Shown: piece after piece, positions 19,986-32,530 of the stretch
Numbering within the stretch: position 1 is the first letter of the stretch
Layout: each line of letters begins with the position of its first letter
NCBI RefSeq assembly: GCF_009389715.1
Contig: NC_052404.1
Span: 6,966,745-7,030,744, forward strand
DNA from: Phoenix dactylifera
Taxonomy: Eukaryota > Streptophyta > Magnoliopsida > Arecales > Arecaceae
Length of the DNA stretch: 64,000 nt
Direction of reading: 5' to 3'
Notes under the pieces: model-generated
Databases searched by the model: none
What the model was told of the DNA's origin: nothing
The model's input: the letters and a program-made list of their open reading frames with translations, nothing else
Program-made: the position numbers and the translations under genes

Positions 19986-21202
19986 CTTGAACCCCAGGGC
20001 ACCATGGAGGAGGGAGCGGGGTTGGACACCAAGGGAGATGGTGACGACGCCACCTTTTTTGAGCGGGGTGACCGGTGATGTGCCTTTGGGGACACGTCTG
20101 TTTCTTATATCTTGCTAGCCAATGGGAGCGTTCCAGCTCAGCTCACCATTTGCCACGGTAGAACATCAATTGATGGGCAGTATAAAAACTTTGAAACAAG
20201 AAGACTGGGTAGCATCCTTTGCAGCTTATCACTCTAAAAGCTTTGTCTGAATAGATCGCAGCCCAGTGCCGGAGCTCTTACGTAGTTTTTTGTTTTCTGA
20301 TTTTATTAGCCGCATTTTCAGTCGCGTGTGGTCCCCTTTTGTACCAAAAAATAAAAAACTTTTAAACAAGAATGCTAAAATACAAGAACCATTACAGAAG
20401 GCAAGCGAACAAAGACTAAAATATGATTTTATCGCATAACTGGAAGATTCAAAACATTAACCAAATAAAAATTATGACAAAAAATAAAAGAGAATAAAGC
20501 ATGTTGCTTATAACTTATGAGGTGCTTGCCATGGGATGCAACATGAGGCCAAGCATAAGCAGCCCGAGGGAATCGAACTTAATCCTCTTCAGAAGAGATG
20601 GAAGAAATTTCAATTTCTCATCCAAATTTATTATCTTCATAACAGGTTCTCTAGCTCTTGGGTGCTTAATTAACAGCATTCTAAACAGAGACACAGCTGA
20701 AGTTATTAATTACTAGCTTTAAGCTCTTGCAATGACCACAAACTTTTGCATTGGAATCCAAGTACAATGTCAATTTTATTACTTCATACCTTCACAATAC
20801 TGAGAAATCCTTTGAAAGATTCTGAAATTTGCTTGATTTGCTATAACGCATGACACGCCCATTTTTAATTTTTGAGCCACAATATGAAATTTTTTTTGTT
20901 CATTGTGTATTATTTCAGCAAACTAGTACAATAGTAAAAGCATGATCAGCAAATATTATAAAGTTCTGAATAAAAATGACCATCCAGTAGTTCTCTATGC
21001 TTTTGCTGATATAGAAAATCAATTTGCCTAAACAATTGGCAGTATCATCAAGCCATATAATATTGCAATCAATCTCATATTTATAGTCTAGTTCAACAGT
21101 ATTTTTCTTCTCATGCCCCCATTTCCAAAACTCATCTTTCTTTCATACATCTTCTATTAAAAAAAAGGGAGTTCTACCTCTTTGCATTGGAGAATGTCAT
21201 GC
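19986..21202. other. Intergenic DNA upstream of the TENA_E gene 3' end
   Basis: No gene is recognised. A TATA-like AGTATAAAAACT near 20180 follows a CCAAT-containing stretch (20118-20122) and resembles a plant promoter, but no ORF follows. It may be a relic. Confidence 0.45.
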
Positions 21203-24200
21203 TCAAGATTCACCAGAGCTCATGTTCCAGAAGCCTATTTCATGCTCAAGAACAGAGAGAAAAGCCTCTTCAGCCTTTCTGACCACGTCACCTGGTGCAT
21301 TCTCAAGGCATCTATCGGCAATTTTTTGAAGAGAGCGACAATAATCCTTGAAGTGGGCATTACCCCATCTTTTGCAGGTCTCCATAAGCTCTGCTGGGGT
21401 CTTGGAACCACTTTCTAGGCAAAGAGAGAAGCTATCCTGATACACAGTCTCGATGGCCCAAAATGCAGTGATGACCACAGCATAGTCAATCTCCGGTAGC
21501 ATCAAATTTTGCAATAATCTGTGTTGGAAAACTAGACACTGAGTGTTCCAAACAAGTATTATGATGTAATCACATTCATGCATCCATTTTTAAGAATTAG
21601 TTTTACAAAAGATCAGTATCTACTACTATGCTACTACCAATGAATCCCATATAACTCATGCATAAGAAGGTACCTGCAGTACTCTAGATTTGCCTTTTGG
21701 GGAGCGATACCACCTAGATGAACATCCCATTTGGAAGCTTCCTTTTTAAACCATGACAATTCATCATTCAAAGAAGCCATTCCACCCAAGATTACTTCTA
21801 CATCTGAATTATCATCTGAGTCCTTCCAAGCTTTTAGCAGAATACTTGCTAAAAATGGGACAAATTCCCTGACGAATCTATAATCCTGGCCCTGCACATT
21901 TTATACGAAGACTAATTGTCACCACTCAAAACATATATTAGTATAAGCAAATGTCAAAGACTTATAAGAGCTTCAATATAGAACAAAATGAACCCCCAAA
22001 GTTATTATGGAATTCCACAAGCAGGTTTTGCAAATATATTTGTCTGCAGTCCTAAATGCGCAAAGTTTCCAATGCAGATCAGTTCACGAGATGCTTATTG
22101 GATGATATTTCTAGAACATGGACCTTTATAGTAACTTGATTCAGTGAATAACACAATGAAGCTGTTCCACCTGGACCCCATCTAATGGGCTTTGGTTCAT
22201 TGATAGAGAGTGACTTCTTATAAGCAGATGTTTACCGTCTGAAGACAGAACTGCTACTTTGCTAGTGGAAGCTTTGGAGAATGAATTGGAGAATCGAGCA
22301 ATGCCATGTAATCACGTCCAAGAGAGGCTTGTTTTCTTTGAATACCGTGAACGTACTATAGGAAGTCAGAAGCAAGCTCATAAGGAAGTTGTGGAAAAGA
22401 ATTTATAAAAAGCTTGCATTGATAAAAGTTGCAAATTAATTGGAATAAATGGCAAAGAAAAAAATAATAAAGACAGGGCCTATTAGCTGTGGTTTCGAAA
22501 TCGAATCCTCTTCCACGCTACAAAAAGGGGATTGCAGAAACCTTACCCTATGTCAAACTTGTTACAGAAAAAGGGGATTGCAGAAACCTTACCCTATGTC
22601 AACGCAATGGAGATAATCCCAGCAAGATTGATTGAAAAAGAATCCGTAGTGTTGACACCTAACTAAGGTCGTGGTGCTTGACCACAACATATTCTTTGAT
22701 GCAAGCGTAATGATGCTCGCCTTGCTTAAGAGAAGAAACATTTCGAGAGTTCCTAACCTAAACAATTACCACAATTAGCAAACACTTCATGACAAAAAAC
22801 TCTTTGCAAGAGGAGCACCAAGGACTTCTGCATGCAAAAAGGAAGATAGAGAACTTTAAAATTCCCAAATTATGGACTCTATCTTCCTCGCACAGCAACT
22901 TATTAATCCTAAATGTGAAATAAGGGAACAGAAAATTATCTAGGGCTGACACTCCTATCAGAAAACTTTCAATCTCAATGCACTCGATCAAAACATAACC
23001 AATTGGTAACCTCAACTCCACCAACAGTTTTCTCTCTTTGAGCAATTCAAACTTCAAACTGACTCGGGACAGGGTCAAAATGAAACGTGGATATCAACTT
23101 GAAACTGATGTGGGGTCGGAACCCCGACACCAGCCCATACACCGGCCGAGCAGGGAAAGCATCTGCGTCCCTCCCGAGGTATTGTCCGCTCTGGGATTGC
23201 CGCTTCGGGTCTGCGGGAGGTCGCCCAGGGCCGGAGCCCAATGACAGTCCCAATGACAGTCCCGAGCCCTGACGGCGCGGGGGTCCGCGGAGGTTGCCCC
23301 CTACCCTCACGGTTTTGTCCTATAAAAGGCGCCTCGTGAGGAAAGGTTTTAGGCCTCCTCATTATAAGGCACAGACCTTTCCGCTGATTAGCCGATGTGG
23401 GACTAAACTGGGAACCCCATCCCACAACACAGCCCCTCCAGCGGGAAGGTCTGTGCGTGGCCGGGGCCCTTCCTCTAGCGCCATCTGATGTGGGGTCGGA
23501 ACCCCGACACCAGCCCACACACCGGCCGAGCAGGGAAAGCATCTGCGTCCCTCCCGAGGTATTGTCCGCTCTGGGATTGCCGCTTCGGGTCTGCGGGAGG
23601 TCGCCCAGGGAGGTCGCCCAGGGCCGGAGCCCAATGACAGTCCCAATGACAGTCCCGAGCCCTGACGGCGCGGGGGTCCGCGGAGGTTGCCCCCTACCCT
23701 CACGGTTTTGTCCTATAAAAGGCGCCTCGTGAGGAAAGGTTTTAGGCCTCCTCATTATAAGGCACAGACCTTTCCGCTGATTAGCCGATGTGGGACTAAA
23801 CTGGGAACCCCATCCCACAACAGAAACCATCCAAAAGCAAATTTCTCTAAACAAAGTGAATTCTGAACAAATTCCAAACATAGTTAAAGCTCTTCGAACA
23901 ATTCAATACATAGAATAGACTCAATTCGACAACATAACAGAACATAAGGATAAATAAAAGTCAAAGTCACCATTTTTAACCTGATCAAGTGCATATCATT
24001 AAGGAAAAACAAATAATACGAAAATATTCAAGAAAATACACTTTTATAAGTTGGGACGATTTATAACTTGCAGAACATATATCATTCTCTTAGAACCATT
24101 ACTTAACTTTTCCTAATTCAGGAAAAAAAAAGATGCCGGTATAAAAAACCGGTGTTTCGTAGGCACGCAATCCCAGATAAATTACGATTCTAAGGATCAA

Positions 24201-24485
24201 AATTCTGGATTAGTTCGGATCGACTTCATCCCCTTTTTTTAATAACTCGAGAAATTCCCTGAAAGTCCCTGTCCGGTGAAATGAAGGGAAAGAAAGGGAG
24301 GAGGAGGAGGAGGAAGAAGAAGAAGCGGAGCTTACGAGCCATCGCTTGAAGGCGGAGATGTCGACGGTTCCGTCACGGATGCTGAGGACGAAGGGGTGCC
24401 GAGTAGCGCGATCGTACATCAGACGGTACTGCTCCATCCACGTGGCCGTCTTCCCCCTCCCGTTGTCGAGGCTTCCGCCCTCCAT
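21203..24485 (-). CDS. TENA/THI-4 family protein, plant TENA_E-like thiamin-salvage enzyme (227 aa)
   Basis: Three exons on the minus strand: 24485-24336, 21891-21674 and 21518-21203, 684 nt in total including TGA. The ATG is at 24485. Splice sites are GTAAGC...TGCAG and GTACCT...ACACAG, and all joins keep frame. The protein has the TENA helical fold sequence: [25 protein letters not shown] at residues 16-40, then [15 protein letters not shown] and [19 protein letters not shown]. It ends with [23 protein letters not shown], which is close to plant TENA_E / PM36-like proteins. Plant TENA_E enzymes salvage thiamin breakdown products by converting formylamino- or amino-pyrimidines to HMP. Length fits the family (about 220 aa). 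Intron 1 is 2.44 kb and contains an entire TRIM element and a small tandem duplication. All exons look intact. Confidence 0.9.
22522..22613. repeat. 46-bp tandem duplication in TENA_E intron 1
   Basis: AAAAAGGGGATTGCAGAAAC...CCTATGTCAA occurs at 22522 and again at 22568, differing only in the last few bases. It lies in the intron. Confidence 0.8.
23106..23429 (-). repeat. 3' LTR of the TRIM
   Basis: On the plus strand it starts TGATGTGGGG and ends CCCACAACA. It is nearly identical to 23486-23822 but lacks that copy's 13-bp duplication. Confidence 0.92.
23467..23483 (-). other. Primer-binding site of the TRIM
   Basis: The minus strand reads TGGCGCTAGAGGAAGGG, two bases inside the 5' LTR. It is identical over all 17 bases, with the same spacing, to the primer-binding site of the Tat element at 14675-14691. 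Confidence 0.85.
23486..23822 (-). repeat. 5' LTR of the TRIM
   Basis: It matches 23106-23429 except for a 13-bp tandem duplication of GAGGTCGCCCAGG near 23597-23622 and very few other differences, so the insertion is recent. Confidence 0.92.
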
Positions 24486-26018
24486 CGGCCTCAGTCTTCT
24501 TCCGAGAGTCTCCTTCCACCGACTTCCCGTCGGGGTTCTCCTCGAGGTGAGGTCAAGTTAAGACCGAGTCCATTTCGGTAGACCAGGCCCCAGGTGATTT
24601 AGATCGATTAGCCCCGTCGATCCAAAAATAATCGAGTCCGTACCAGATCATGATAATTTGAATTATATTTGAATAAAAAAATACAACTCAATTCGAATGG
24701 ATTGGGTTTAGATCATTAATTATATTGATCCAAACTCAAATCGACTTAGATTGATCCAAAATTGATATATTATATGTTTCTGAAATCGACTTGTATATAG
24801 GCCGCTACTCCACGACATCTCCAGGCTATTAGATGAGTGTAGTTTCCATCGGACCATACATATCTATAGAAAGGCAAATAGTACTGCTGACTAGGTGGCC
24901 TCCTTTGCGGTTTATTACTCTAGAAATTTCATTTAAGAAGACCACGTGTCTCTGCATTATTTTTTATGCTATCTTTTTTTTTCTAATTTTGTTGGCTGCA
25001 CCCGCATCCGTCACCTGTGAGCCGCATTGTTAAAAAAATAATATATTATATATTTTACAATACTTATTAATTTAAAAATTATTTAAGTATTAGTAAGTAA
25101 TTCATGTGATCAGTCATTGTTTTGTGTTATTGAATTAGAGGTAGATGTCATATTCTTCACGAAAAAGAAGATAGATATGGTTGTTAACCAATTTCCGCAC
25201 TATAAACATTCATATCCAAATTTTTACATAGATAACTTTTAGTAGTCAAAATCAGAATCTCTCATTGCTAAGCCAAAAAAAAAAAAAAAAAAACCATAAG
25301 CCTCAGTTCATATATTTGCATTTTTTTTTGTTGGGAATGAAAATGTTTGCATATTCTTTAATTGCTATTTTTTATATAATATATAAAAAATATAATTGAA
25401 CATTTGAAAAATATTTTCTTTATGATTTGAAAACTGAATTGCTTTTGTTAGATTTAACTAGAGTATAATCAGCACGGTGCACTATGTCCATTTTCTTCTT
25501 CTTTTTCCATCTATTCTTAGAATATAAAATGATAATATAATAATTAGATTATAATAAATAGAATGTTTTAATATCCACATTTTGTTGCACATTGAGTAAT
25601 TAACTTTAATAATGATCAAGCATAAACTTCCATCGCCAATGTTGGCATTATTGATACTGGTATCTATATATCAAACAGAGAACTCTGCAAAAGTTGAGTT
25701 TTGAAATTTTTTTTTTAACGGTTCTTGAAATGCCAACGCACTAATATCGGTCCATGCGATGTGTAAAGTATATTTCTTTTTTCTTTTTTCATCTATTATT
25801 GAAATGCAATAAAACAATGTAGTAATCTATAATAAAAAAGAAGGCTTGAATAACTAAATTTATGTCGTACACTAAGTAAAAAATTTTAATGATGGTCGAG
25901 CATAAACTCTCGTTAAATATTTAATTTGATATGGCAAATATAAATCTAAATAAGTTTTTTTATCTATGAGATGATATTATCAAGTACCAATTACATTTAT
26001 ATTAATTATATAAGTGTA
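24486..26018. other. TENA_E 5' flank and AT-rich intergenic DNA
   Basis: The first few hundred bases upstream of the ATG should hold the promoter, but no clear TATA box was identified. The rest is AT-rich, with an A-run near 25275-25292, and shows no gene or repeat ends. Confidence 0.55.
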
Positions 26019-26023
26019 ATCGA

Positions 26024-26471
26024 TGTTATATTTTCAAATATGAAAATACATCAAGATCTTGGATTATCATGTTAATCACAATCAACGCGGAATATAAAAC
26101 TATAAAGACATACCTGTATCCATTTGGTAAAATCTGTCCTTACTTTTAGAGAGAAGGATCACCCTAACAATGTTCCTCAAGAGTGTCTCACGATGGTTAG
26201 AGGCACAAATTATATTGTAGGTATGAACCCTAGAGTCTCTCATTTCTTTTATAAGTCTCTCACCATCAAGAAGACCAAAGGACTCTTTTAATAGGTTTTC
26301 TACCAGCAAGAAAACCAAAAGGCTCTTACGAGCAAGAAGACCAAAAGATTCTTTTAATAGGTTTTCTACCCATAAATACAATTGGACTAGTAATGACCCA
26401 TAATCCTTTAATTGGGTATTATAGGGTGTGTGGGACACTTTAATAGAATATTAATTTATAATATTCTTACA
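26024..26471 (-). repeat. 3' LTR of the copia element
   Basis: On the plus strand it starts TGTTATATTTTC and ends ATTCTTACA. It has the same length as, and by eye no difference from, 32531-32978. It contains an internal near-repeat around TTTTAATAGGTTTTCTACC (26286-26305 and 26353-26372). Confidence 0.96.
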
Positions 26472-26483
26472 TTCTCCCACTTG
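26472..26483 (-). other. Polypurine tract of the copia element
   Basis: The minus strand reads CAAGTGGGAGAA immediately before the 3' LTR, a form common in Tnt1/Tork-type elements. Confidence 0.8.
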
Positions 26484-26959
26484 ACCCATACACCCATAAA
26501 ACAAAATAAAACATTCTTCGTAATTTGAAAATACTTCAATTTTTTTTTTTTAATAAACGACTATTATGGGTTATGACATTAAAATCATACACGTGCACGC
26601 TTTTCATTAGAAAACCCTCCTAGTCCAATATACTTCATATGAGTTCCATTATATCAATGTCAAATTGGTTACCAATGCGAGTCATGGCGGTCATTTGTTA
26701 TTCAATCAACAAAATTCCTTCCATGTACCACAACACTAGCAACTTCATTCAACATGATCTTTTATAGGGGTTTAAGGCTACTATCATTATGCCTTGGGTT
26801 CATATTCATGTCTATTTCAGACATTTTTCTTGTCATCTTTCATCCACACAATTCAATGTACATATAAGTGGAAAACAAGAAAACAGAAACAATTATACTT
26901 GGATATCCATGTATGTCTTGAAGAAAACATTCAATACATTAATGAGCTCACTAACATGT

Positions 26960-29746
26960 TCAAAACATGGATAAATACATAAGACCCATACTGTCAACAT
27001 GTTCTTTAAATTTCTTTCCTGTTAATCCTTTCGTCAAAGGATCAGCAATCATAAGTGAAGTCTCGATGTGTTCTATGGACACTGTTTGTTTCTGTACTTC
27101 CTCCTTGACACTAAGGTATTTGAGCTCCATATGCTTCGCACCATTAGAATACTTGTCATTCTTGGAGAAAAAGACTGCAGAGGAATTATCACAATAAATT
27201 CTCAGCGGCTTGGCTATAGAGTCGACAACTCCAAGTCCTGAGATAAAGTTCCTCAGCCATAAACCATGCACTGTGGCTTCAAAGCACGCCACAAACTCAA
27301 CCTCCATTGTAGACGAAGCAGTAATAGTTTGCTTCATACTCTTCCAGGAAATAGCTCCACCTGCTAGCAAAAATACATAACCAGAAGTGGATTTCCTGCT
27401 ATCTAAGCAACTAGCAAAATCAGAGTCTGAGTATCCGATCACCTCTAGATTATCAGTTCTTCTAAAGGTGAGCAAATAATCCTTCGTTCCCTGCAAATAG
27501 CGCAGTACCCTCTTCGCAGCTTTCCAATGGGACATTCCTGGATTACTTTGGTAACGCTCAAGCATGCCAACTGCAAAACTGATATCTGGCCTCGTACAAG
27601 TTTGCGCATATATCAAGCTTCCCACAACAGATGCATACGGAATCTTTTCCATCTCCTTCCGCTCCCAATCAGTCTTTGGACATTGTGAGATGTTGAACTT
27701 ATCACCCTTCGTTATCGGGGTATCTAAAGATGAACAATCTTTCATGCCAAATCTCTCAAGAATTCTTTTTATGTAACTTTTCTGAGACAATCCCAACAAT
27801 CCTCGTTTTCGGTCTCGAAAGATTTCGATTCCAATCACGAAAGATGCCTCACCCATGTCTTTCATTTCAAAATTCTTTGAGAGAAAACTCTTAGTTTCAT
27901 ACAGTAAACCCATATCACTACTGCCCAACAATATGTCATCAACATACAGGACTAGAAAAATAAACTTGTTCCCATTGACCTTTAGATATATACATCGATC
28001 AACGACATTTTCCTTAAATCCAAAGGTAATAATGGTATTATGAAACTTTAGATACCATTGTCGAGAAGCTTGTTTAAGTCCATAGATTGACTTATTGAGC
28101 TTACAAACCAAGTGACCTTTACCCTCTTCAGAGAAGCCTTCCGGCTGCTCCATGTAGACCTCTTCATCCAAACTTCCATTCAAAAAGGCCGTTTTCACAT
28201 CCATTTGGTGCAACTCCAAATCGAAATGAGCCACCAATGCCATAATAATTCTGAAAGAGTCCTTTTTAAATACCGAAGAAAAAGTCTCTTTATAATCAAT
28301 GCCATGTTTCTGAGTAAAACCTTTGGCCACAAGTCTGGCTTTATATTGTTGCACATTGCCTTTAGAGTCATATTTTCTTTTGAAAACCCATTTACATCCG
28401 ACTCTTTTGCATCCTTCAGGCAATTCAACAAGATCCCAGACTTTGTTTTGGGCCATGGATTTTAACTCTTCCTTTATGGCATCAATCCATTTATCAGAAT
28501 CACTTCTTCCTTTAATTTGTGAAAATGTAACTGGATCATTACTTGTTCCAATGTCAAATTCATGTTCCTGGACATACATTACATAATCAGATGAAATAGC
28601 AGGTCTCCGTTCCCTCTGAGATCTGCGTAACATCATCTGTTCTGGTATCTCCATAGCTTGTTCATCAGTGGCATTCTCATTATGAGATGGATCATTATTT
28701 ATTTGTTCCACAGTATCATTAGAATGATCATTAGGCGGAACAGTAATGCTTTCTAAAAAAGTGGGTATTGGAACATCAACCCGTACTTCCTCAATGATTA
28801 CATCTCTCAATTCTTTACTCTCACTGACTTCACTAAGCTCAAGGAATTTGGCATTTCCAGTTTCTACTATTCTTGGACTATGGTTTGAACAATAAAACCT
28901 ATACCCTTTGGATCTCTCTGGGTAACCAATAAAGTACCCGCTTACAGTTCTAGGATCCAATTTCTTTTCATGTGGACTGTAAAGCCTTGCTTCAGCTGGA
29001 CAACCCCAGACATGCATATGTCTCAAACTTGGTACCCTTCCAGTCCATAACTCAAAAGGAGTTTTTGGAACTGACTTACTAGGGACACAGTTTAAGATAT
29101 ACACAGCAGTCTTAAGAGCTTCACTCCACAATGACTTAGGTAAGGTAGAATTGCTTATCATACTTCTAACCATATCTAGTAATGTCCGATTACGCCTCTC
29201 AGCAACACCATTCTGCTGAGGCGTACCAGGCATAGTGTATTGTGCCACAATGCCACGTTGTTCAAGAAGTTTGGCGAATGGGCCAGGGTTACGACCCGAT
29301 TCATCATATCTACCATAGTACTCACCACCTCGATCCGATCTGATGATTTTTACCTTTCTATCTAATTGCCTTTCAACCTCAGTAAGAAATATCTCAAGGA
29401 CCGTAGCGGCTTGAGATTTCTCATGTAGCAAATAAATATATCCATACCGTGAAAAATCATCTATGAAGGTGATAAAGTACTTTTCTCCTCCAAAACATTC
29501 TGTGGAGAAAGGTCCACATATATCTGTATGAATTATTTCAAGAAGCTCCCTACTCCTTGTGGCACTTTTCTTTGTATGTTTGGTTTGCTTTCCTTTAATG
29601 CAATCCACACACATACCGAGATCAGTAAAATCCAAAACCGGAAGAATCCCTTCCTTTACTAATCTCTGTAACCTTTCTTTGGAGATATGCCCCAACCTTT
29701 TATGCCACAAGTCATAAGACTTTTCATTAATCATGTTCCTTTTCAT
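26960..29746 (-). CDS. pol: Copia pol: integrase, reverse transcriptase, RNase H (928 aa)
   Basis: The frame starts in the pre-integrase zinc domain ([10 protein letters not shown]...CVDCIKGKQ). The integrase DDE core follows ([27 protein letters not shown]). Reverse transcriptase comes next, with [20 protein letters not shown] and the catalytic LYVDDILL, then RNase H with [10 protein letters not shown] and IYCDNSSAV and the usual ending ADPLTKGL. No internal stop is present. The ATG at 29746 overlaps the gag stop (ATGA), and pol is in the -1 frame relative to gag. That is unusual, because most copia elements use a single gag-pol ORF. Confidence 0.93.
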   Translation of the reverse strand: MKRNMINEKSYDLWHKRLGHISKERLQRLVKEGILPVLDFTDLGMCVDCIKGKQTKHTKKSATRSRELLEIIHTDICGPFSTECFGGEKYFITFIDDFSRYGYIYLLHEKSQAATVLEIFLTEVERQLDRKVKIIRSDRGGEYYGRYDESGRNPGPFAKLLEQRGIVAQYTMPGTPQQNGVAERRNRTLLDMVRSMISNSTLPKSLWSEALKTAVYILNCVPSKSVPKTPFELWTGRVPSLRHMHVWGCPAEARLYSPHEKKLDPRTVSGYFIGYPERSKGYRFYCSNHSPRIVETGNAKFLELSEVSESKELRDVIIEEVRVDVPIPTFLESITVPPNDHSNDTVEQINNDPSHNENATDEQAMEIPEQMMLRRSQRERRPAISSDYVMYVQEHEFDIGTSNDPVTFSQIKGRSDSDKWIDAIKEELKSMAQNKVWDLVELPEGCKRVGCKWVFKRKYDSKGNVQQYKARLVAKGFTQKHGIDYKETFSSVFKKDSFRIIMALVAHFDLELHQMDVKTAFLNGSLDEEVYMEQPEGFSEEGKGHLVCKLNKSIYGLKQASRQWYLKFHNTIITFGFKENVVDRCIYLKVNGNKFIFLVLYVDDILLGSSDMGLLYETKSFLSKNFEMKDMGEASFVIGIEIFRDRKRGLLGLSQKSYIKRILERFGMKDCSSLDTPITKGDKFNISQCPKTDWERKEMEKIPYASVVGSLIYAQTCTRPDISFAVGMLERYQSNPGMSHWKAAKRVLRYLQGTKDYLLTFRRTDNLEVIGYSDSDFASCLDSRKSTSGYVFLLAGGAISWKSMKQTITASSTMEVEFVACFEATVHGLWLRNFISGLGVVDSIAKPLRIYCDNSSAVFFSKNDKYSNGAKHMELKYLSVKEEVQKQTVSIEHIETSLMIADPLTKGLTGKKFKEHVDSMGLMYLSMF

Positions 29747-31041
29747 TCCAATGCAAACTTCATGGTGTGGGTGTAAACATTTTTAACAAAGGTATTATCA
29801 AGGCAAAGCTGATAAAGGCCATTAGAAAAGAAACCAGAACCAATAGAAATAACATTCTTAAACAAACTAAAACAACCATTCTGAAAGAAAAAAGAGTAGC
29901 CATCAATGTCAAGTCTTGATAAGGAAATCAAATTACGCCTTACAGAAGGCACAAAAACAGTATCATGAAGGTCTAAACAATGACCGGTACTTAAAATTAA
30001 ACGAAAGGTTCCAATGGCCAAAACTTCGGCCTTATTCTCATTTCCCATGAAGATGAAACGTTCAATTGGATTTGGTGTACGGCTTGTAAGGAATCCCTGC
30101 ATTGTTAAGAAAACATGAACATTAGCACCCGAATCTAACCACCAAGTATTAGTAGGAATGCTTACAAGATTTGATTCGAAACATACACAAGCATAAAGCT
30201 TACCCTTCTTTTCGAACCAAGCCTTACGCTTTGGACACTCAGCTTTCATGTGTCCAGGCTTCCTACAGAAATGACATTTTGTATCCTTTCCTTGAACCTG
30301 ATTGCCTTTAGCAGGTCCTTTTCCCTTTGGTGGCGCTTGTTTCTTTCCTTTCCCATAATGGTACTTTTTCTTTCCAGCTTCTTGAGTCACAAAATTAGCA
30401 GAAAAAGTCCCTTGTTGTTTTAATCTTATCTCCTCTTGAACCACCATACTAGCCAACTCATTCACATTCCATTTATCCTTGATAGAATTATAGTGCATCT
30501 GGAATGGACCATACTGAGGTGGCAATGAGTTCAGGATGAATTGAACAATAAAGGACTCCTCTACTTTCATTCCTAGAGTTTCAAGTTTGGCAGCTATATT
30601 TGTCATCTCAAGGATATGCTCTTGCATTCCCTTAGCCCCATTATATTTCATGGTGGTAAGTCTAGCCATTAAGGTCCCCGCTAAAGACTTATCTGCTGAG
30701 CGAAATCTCTCCTCAACACTTGTCAAAAAGGTTTTGGCATCCTCTGTACTAGGGAGTGAGTGTTTGATGTTTCCAGCTATGGTCATTCTTAAAAACATGA
30801 GGCTCAACCTATTTGATCTCTCCCAGGCTATGAAATTGTCTTTCTCATCTTTGCTACTGTTTTCAGTAAGAGCAGCTGGTTTTGGGGTCAAAAGGGATAA
30901 ATCTAGATCAAGAACTCCTAAGGTGAATCTGACCCTCTCCATCCATTCTGAAAAGTTACTCCCATTCAGCATAGGGACAGATGATGCTTGTGAATGTAAA
31001 GAGACCGGTACACTTACTGCAAAGAATTTCAATTTAATCAC
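29743..31041 (-). CDS. gag: Copia gag and aspartic protease (about 432 codons)
   Basis: It contains the copia gag domain ([13 protein letters not shown], then [17 protein letters not shown]), a basic Lys/Gly segment and the zinc knuckle [14 protein letters not shown]. The protease active site region is [12 protein letters not shown], followed by the flap-side [11 protein letters not shown] region. It ends at TGA 29743-29745, overlapping the pol ATG. A run of five A (minus strand, plus positions 29780-29784) lies just upstream of the overlap, where a one-base slip could have changed the frame. Confidence 0.9.
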   Translation of the reverse strand: MIKLKFFAVSVPVSLHSQASSVPMLNGSNFSEWMERVRFTLGVLDLDLSLLTPKPAALTENSSKDEKDNFIAWERSNRLSLMFLRMTIAGNIKHSLPSTEDAKTFLTSVEERFRSADKSLAGTLMARLTTMKYNGAKGMQEHILEMTNIAAKLETLGMKVEESFIVQFILNSLPPQYGPFQMHYNSIKDKWNVNELASMVVQEEIRLKQQGTFSANFVTQEAGKKKYHYGKGKKQAPPKGKGPAKGNQVQGKDTKCHFCRKPGHMKAECPKRKAWFEKKGKLYACVCFESNLVSIPTNTWWLDSGANVHVFLTMQGFLTSRTPNPIERFIFMGNENKAEVLAIGTFRLILSTGHCLDLHDTVFVPSVRRNLISLSRLDIDGYSFFFQNGCFSLFKNVISIGSGFFSNGLYQLCLDNTFVKNVYTHTMKFALE

Positions 31042-32515
31042 ATTAGTGCTTTGAATTAGACACTCATAAATATAATAATCAGAATTTAAATCATAATGGA
31101 TGAACTAGAGTATCATTAAAATCCAACCTTTGGGAGGATCCTAACCTACAAGTGTTCCTTCCGACATTTAAATTCTGTGGATGAACTAGTAGTATCATCA
31201 AAATTCCTCCTTTGGGTAGGAAATTTTCACATACAAATTGTTCCTTCCAACATTAAAAATTAGTGGATGAACTAATCGTATCATTAAGATCCAACCTTTG
31301 GGAGGATCCTAACATACAATTGTTCCCTCCAATATTATCCATTCATAATTATGATGTCAAATATTTGCCATCTAAAATCAGGTAAGATTTTGTACCTTTG
31401 GGCAAACAAATTCTCACTTGATTTTAGTACAAATAGATTACCTCAAACAATTCATGTCCAATCAATAAATAAAATTCATCAAGTAATAATGGAATTTTAC
31501 ATATAATGGACTAAGATTTCTACATACAAATACATGCCCAACCATAATAAAATTCAATTAATAGTTAAGAATTTAACACATAATGGGCACAAGGTAATCT
31601 AGAGGTAATAAGAATAATTTTCACCTTTTTTTTTGAAAATAAAATAATATTAAAAATAATAATATAATAATCATTCTCGGCAGGTTCAAGTCAACCCCCA
31701 CCTACTGTTCATGGGCGCAAGGCCAGCTCAAACCTTGGTTAAACATAAGGCCAGTACTCATATTGTTGGACTAAGATTATCCAGCAACTTGTGCAAAGAT
31801 TGGACATGCACTTTCTCTGTACCCATTGCTCATCTTAGATGATTACAATGACAATATGGGCAATCTCTTCTAAAGTTCATGTCAAGTGCTAATAAAATGG
31901 AATGGATTCAGATGGATGAAATGGGGTTCCATACTTGAGCAAGCAAGATGCATCAGAATATGCCATGGACCAAAACAGACAGGAACTGTATAAATGATTT
32001 AAAAGGTTTACTTGAACTTTCATTCATTTAAACTGTGAATGAGGACGTTTCAGAAGAGAACAACACGAGGAATTTAAAAAAAAAAAATGTTATGAATTTC
32101 TGTCAACATAACACTGTAGGCATAAGCAGTGGATTTGTCATTTATACATAAAATACAATGTTCCAATTTCCAAGCCTGTTGGGTCAAATTTACGTCAGGT
32201 CATGTAAAGATTCAAATTTAGTATACGGAAACCCTGCTTTTATAAGCCCAAAAACAATTCAGACCAAGCCAAACTGTATCAATAATAACAGGCACAACAA
32301 CCATAGCAACTGTATCCACAAAGAAAATGTTGATGAGTCAATTTGACAAACACGTGGAAGGCATGCATATTTATATAGCTCTAGGACAAATTTTTGATAA
32401 TAGGTTATAAAATTAAGTAGACAGAAATGAAGTACATAAATCCATCATAATCTCCAAACCTTATTTGATGGCAGATTCTTAATATCAGTGGAAAAACATA
32501 ATAATCCACAACAAT
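31042..32515 (-). other. Copia leader between the 5' LTR and gag
   Basis: About 1.5 kb without credible coding sequence on either strand. It contains the three-unit tandem repeat at 31097-31340. The length is large for a copia leader. Confidence 0.6.
31097..31340. repeat. Three imperfect tandem units (81-86 bp) in the copia leader
   Basis: Units start with TGGATGAACTA at 31097, 31178 and 31264. Each contains a CAACCTTTGGGAGGATCC-like segment and a GTTCCTTCC-like segment. Confidence 0.75.
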
Positions 32516-32528
32516 GGCTCTGATACCA
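32516..32528 (-). other. Copia primer-binding site (initiator tRNA-Met type)
   Basis: The minus strand reads TGGTATCAGAGCC, two bases inside the 5' LTR. This is the standard plant retroelement site complementary to the 3' end of initiator tRNA-Met. Confidence 0.93.
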
Positions 32529-32530
32529 AA

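Larger units (their letters stand above)
23101..23827 (-). mobile_element. TRIM (miniature LTR retrotransposon, 717 bp) in TENA_E intron 1
   Basis: The body is 23106-23822, flanked by the 5-bp target duplication GAAAC (23101-23105 and 23823-23827). It is LTR-internal-LTR with LTRs of 324 and 337 bp and an interior of only 56 bp. The interior holds a purine tract next to the left LTR and a primer-binding site next to the right LTR, so the element reads on the minus strand. It has no coding capacity, as expected of a TRIM. Overlapping frames across it are artefacts. It must be mobilised in trans. Confidence 0.93.

Noticed and set aside
20118..20190. Promoter with CCAAT and TATAAAAA
   Set aside because: No ORF or exon follows within a sensible distance, so it is not called a promoter.
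23075..23881. 268-codon minus-strand frame with internally repeated peptide
   Set aside because: It runs through both LTRs of the non-coding TRIM, and the repetition is the LTR duplication.
26100..26438. 112-codon minus-strand frame, also at 32607-32945
   Set aside because: It lies wholly inside the copia LTR and appears twice because there are two LTRs.
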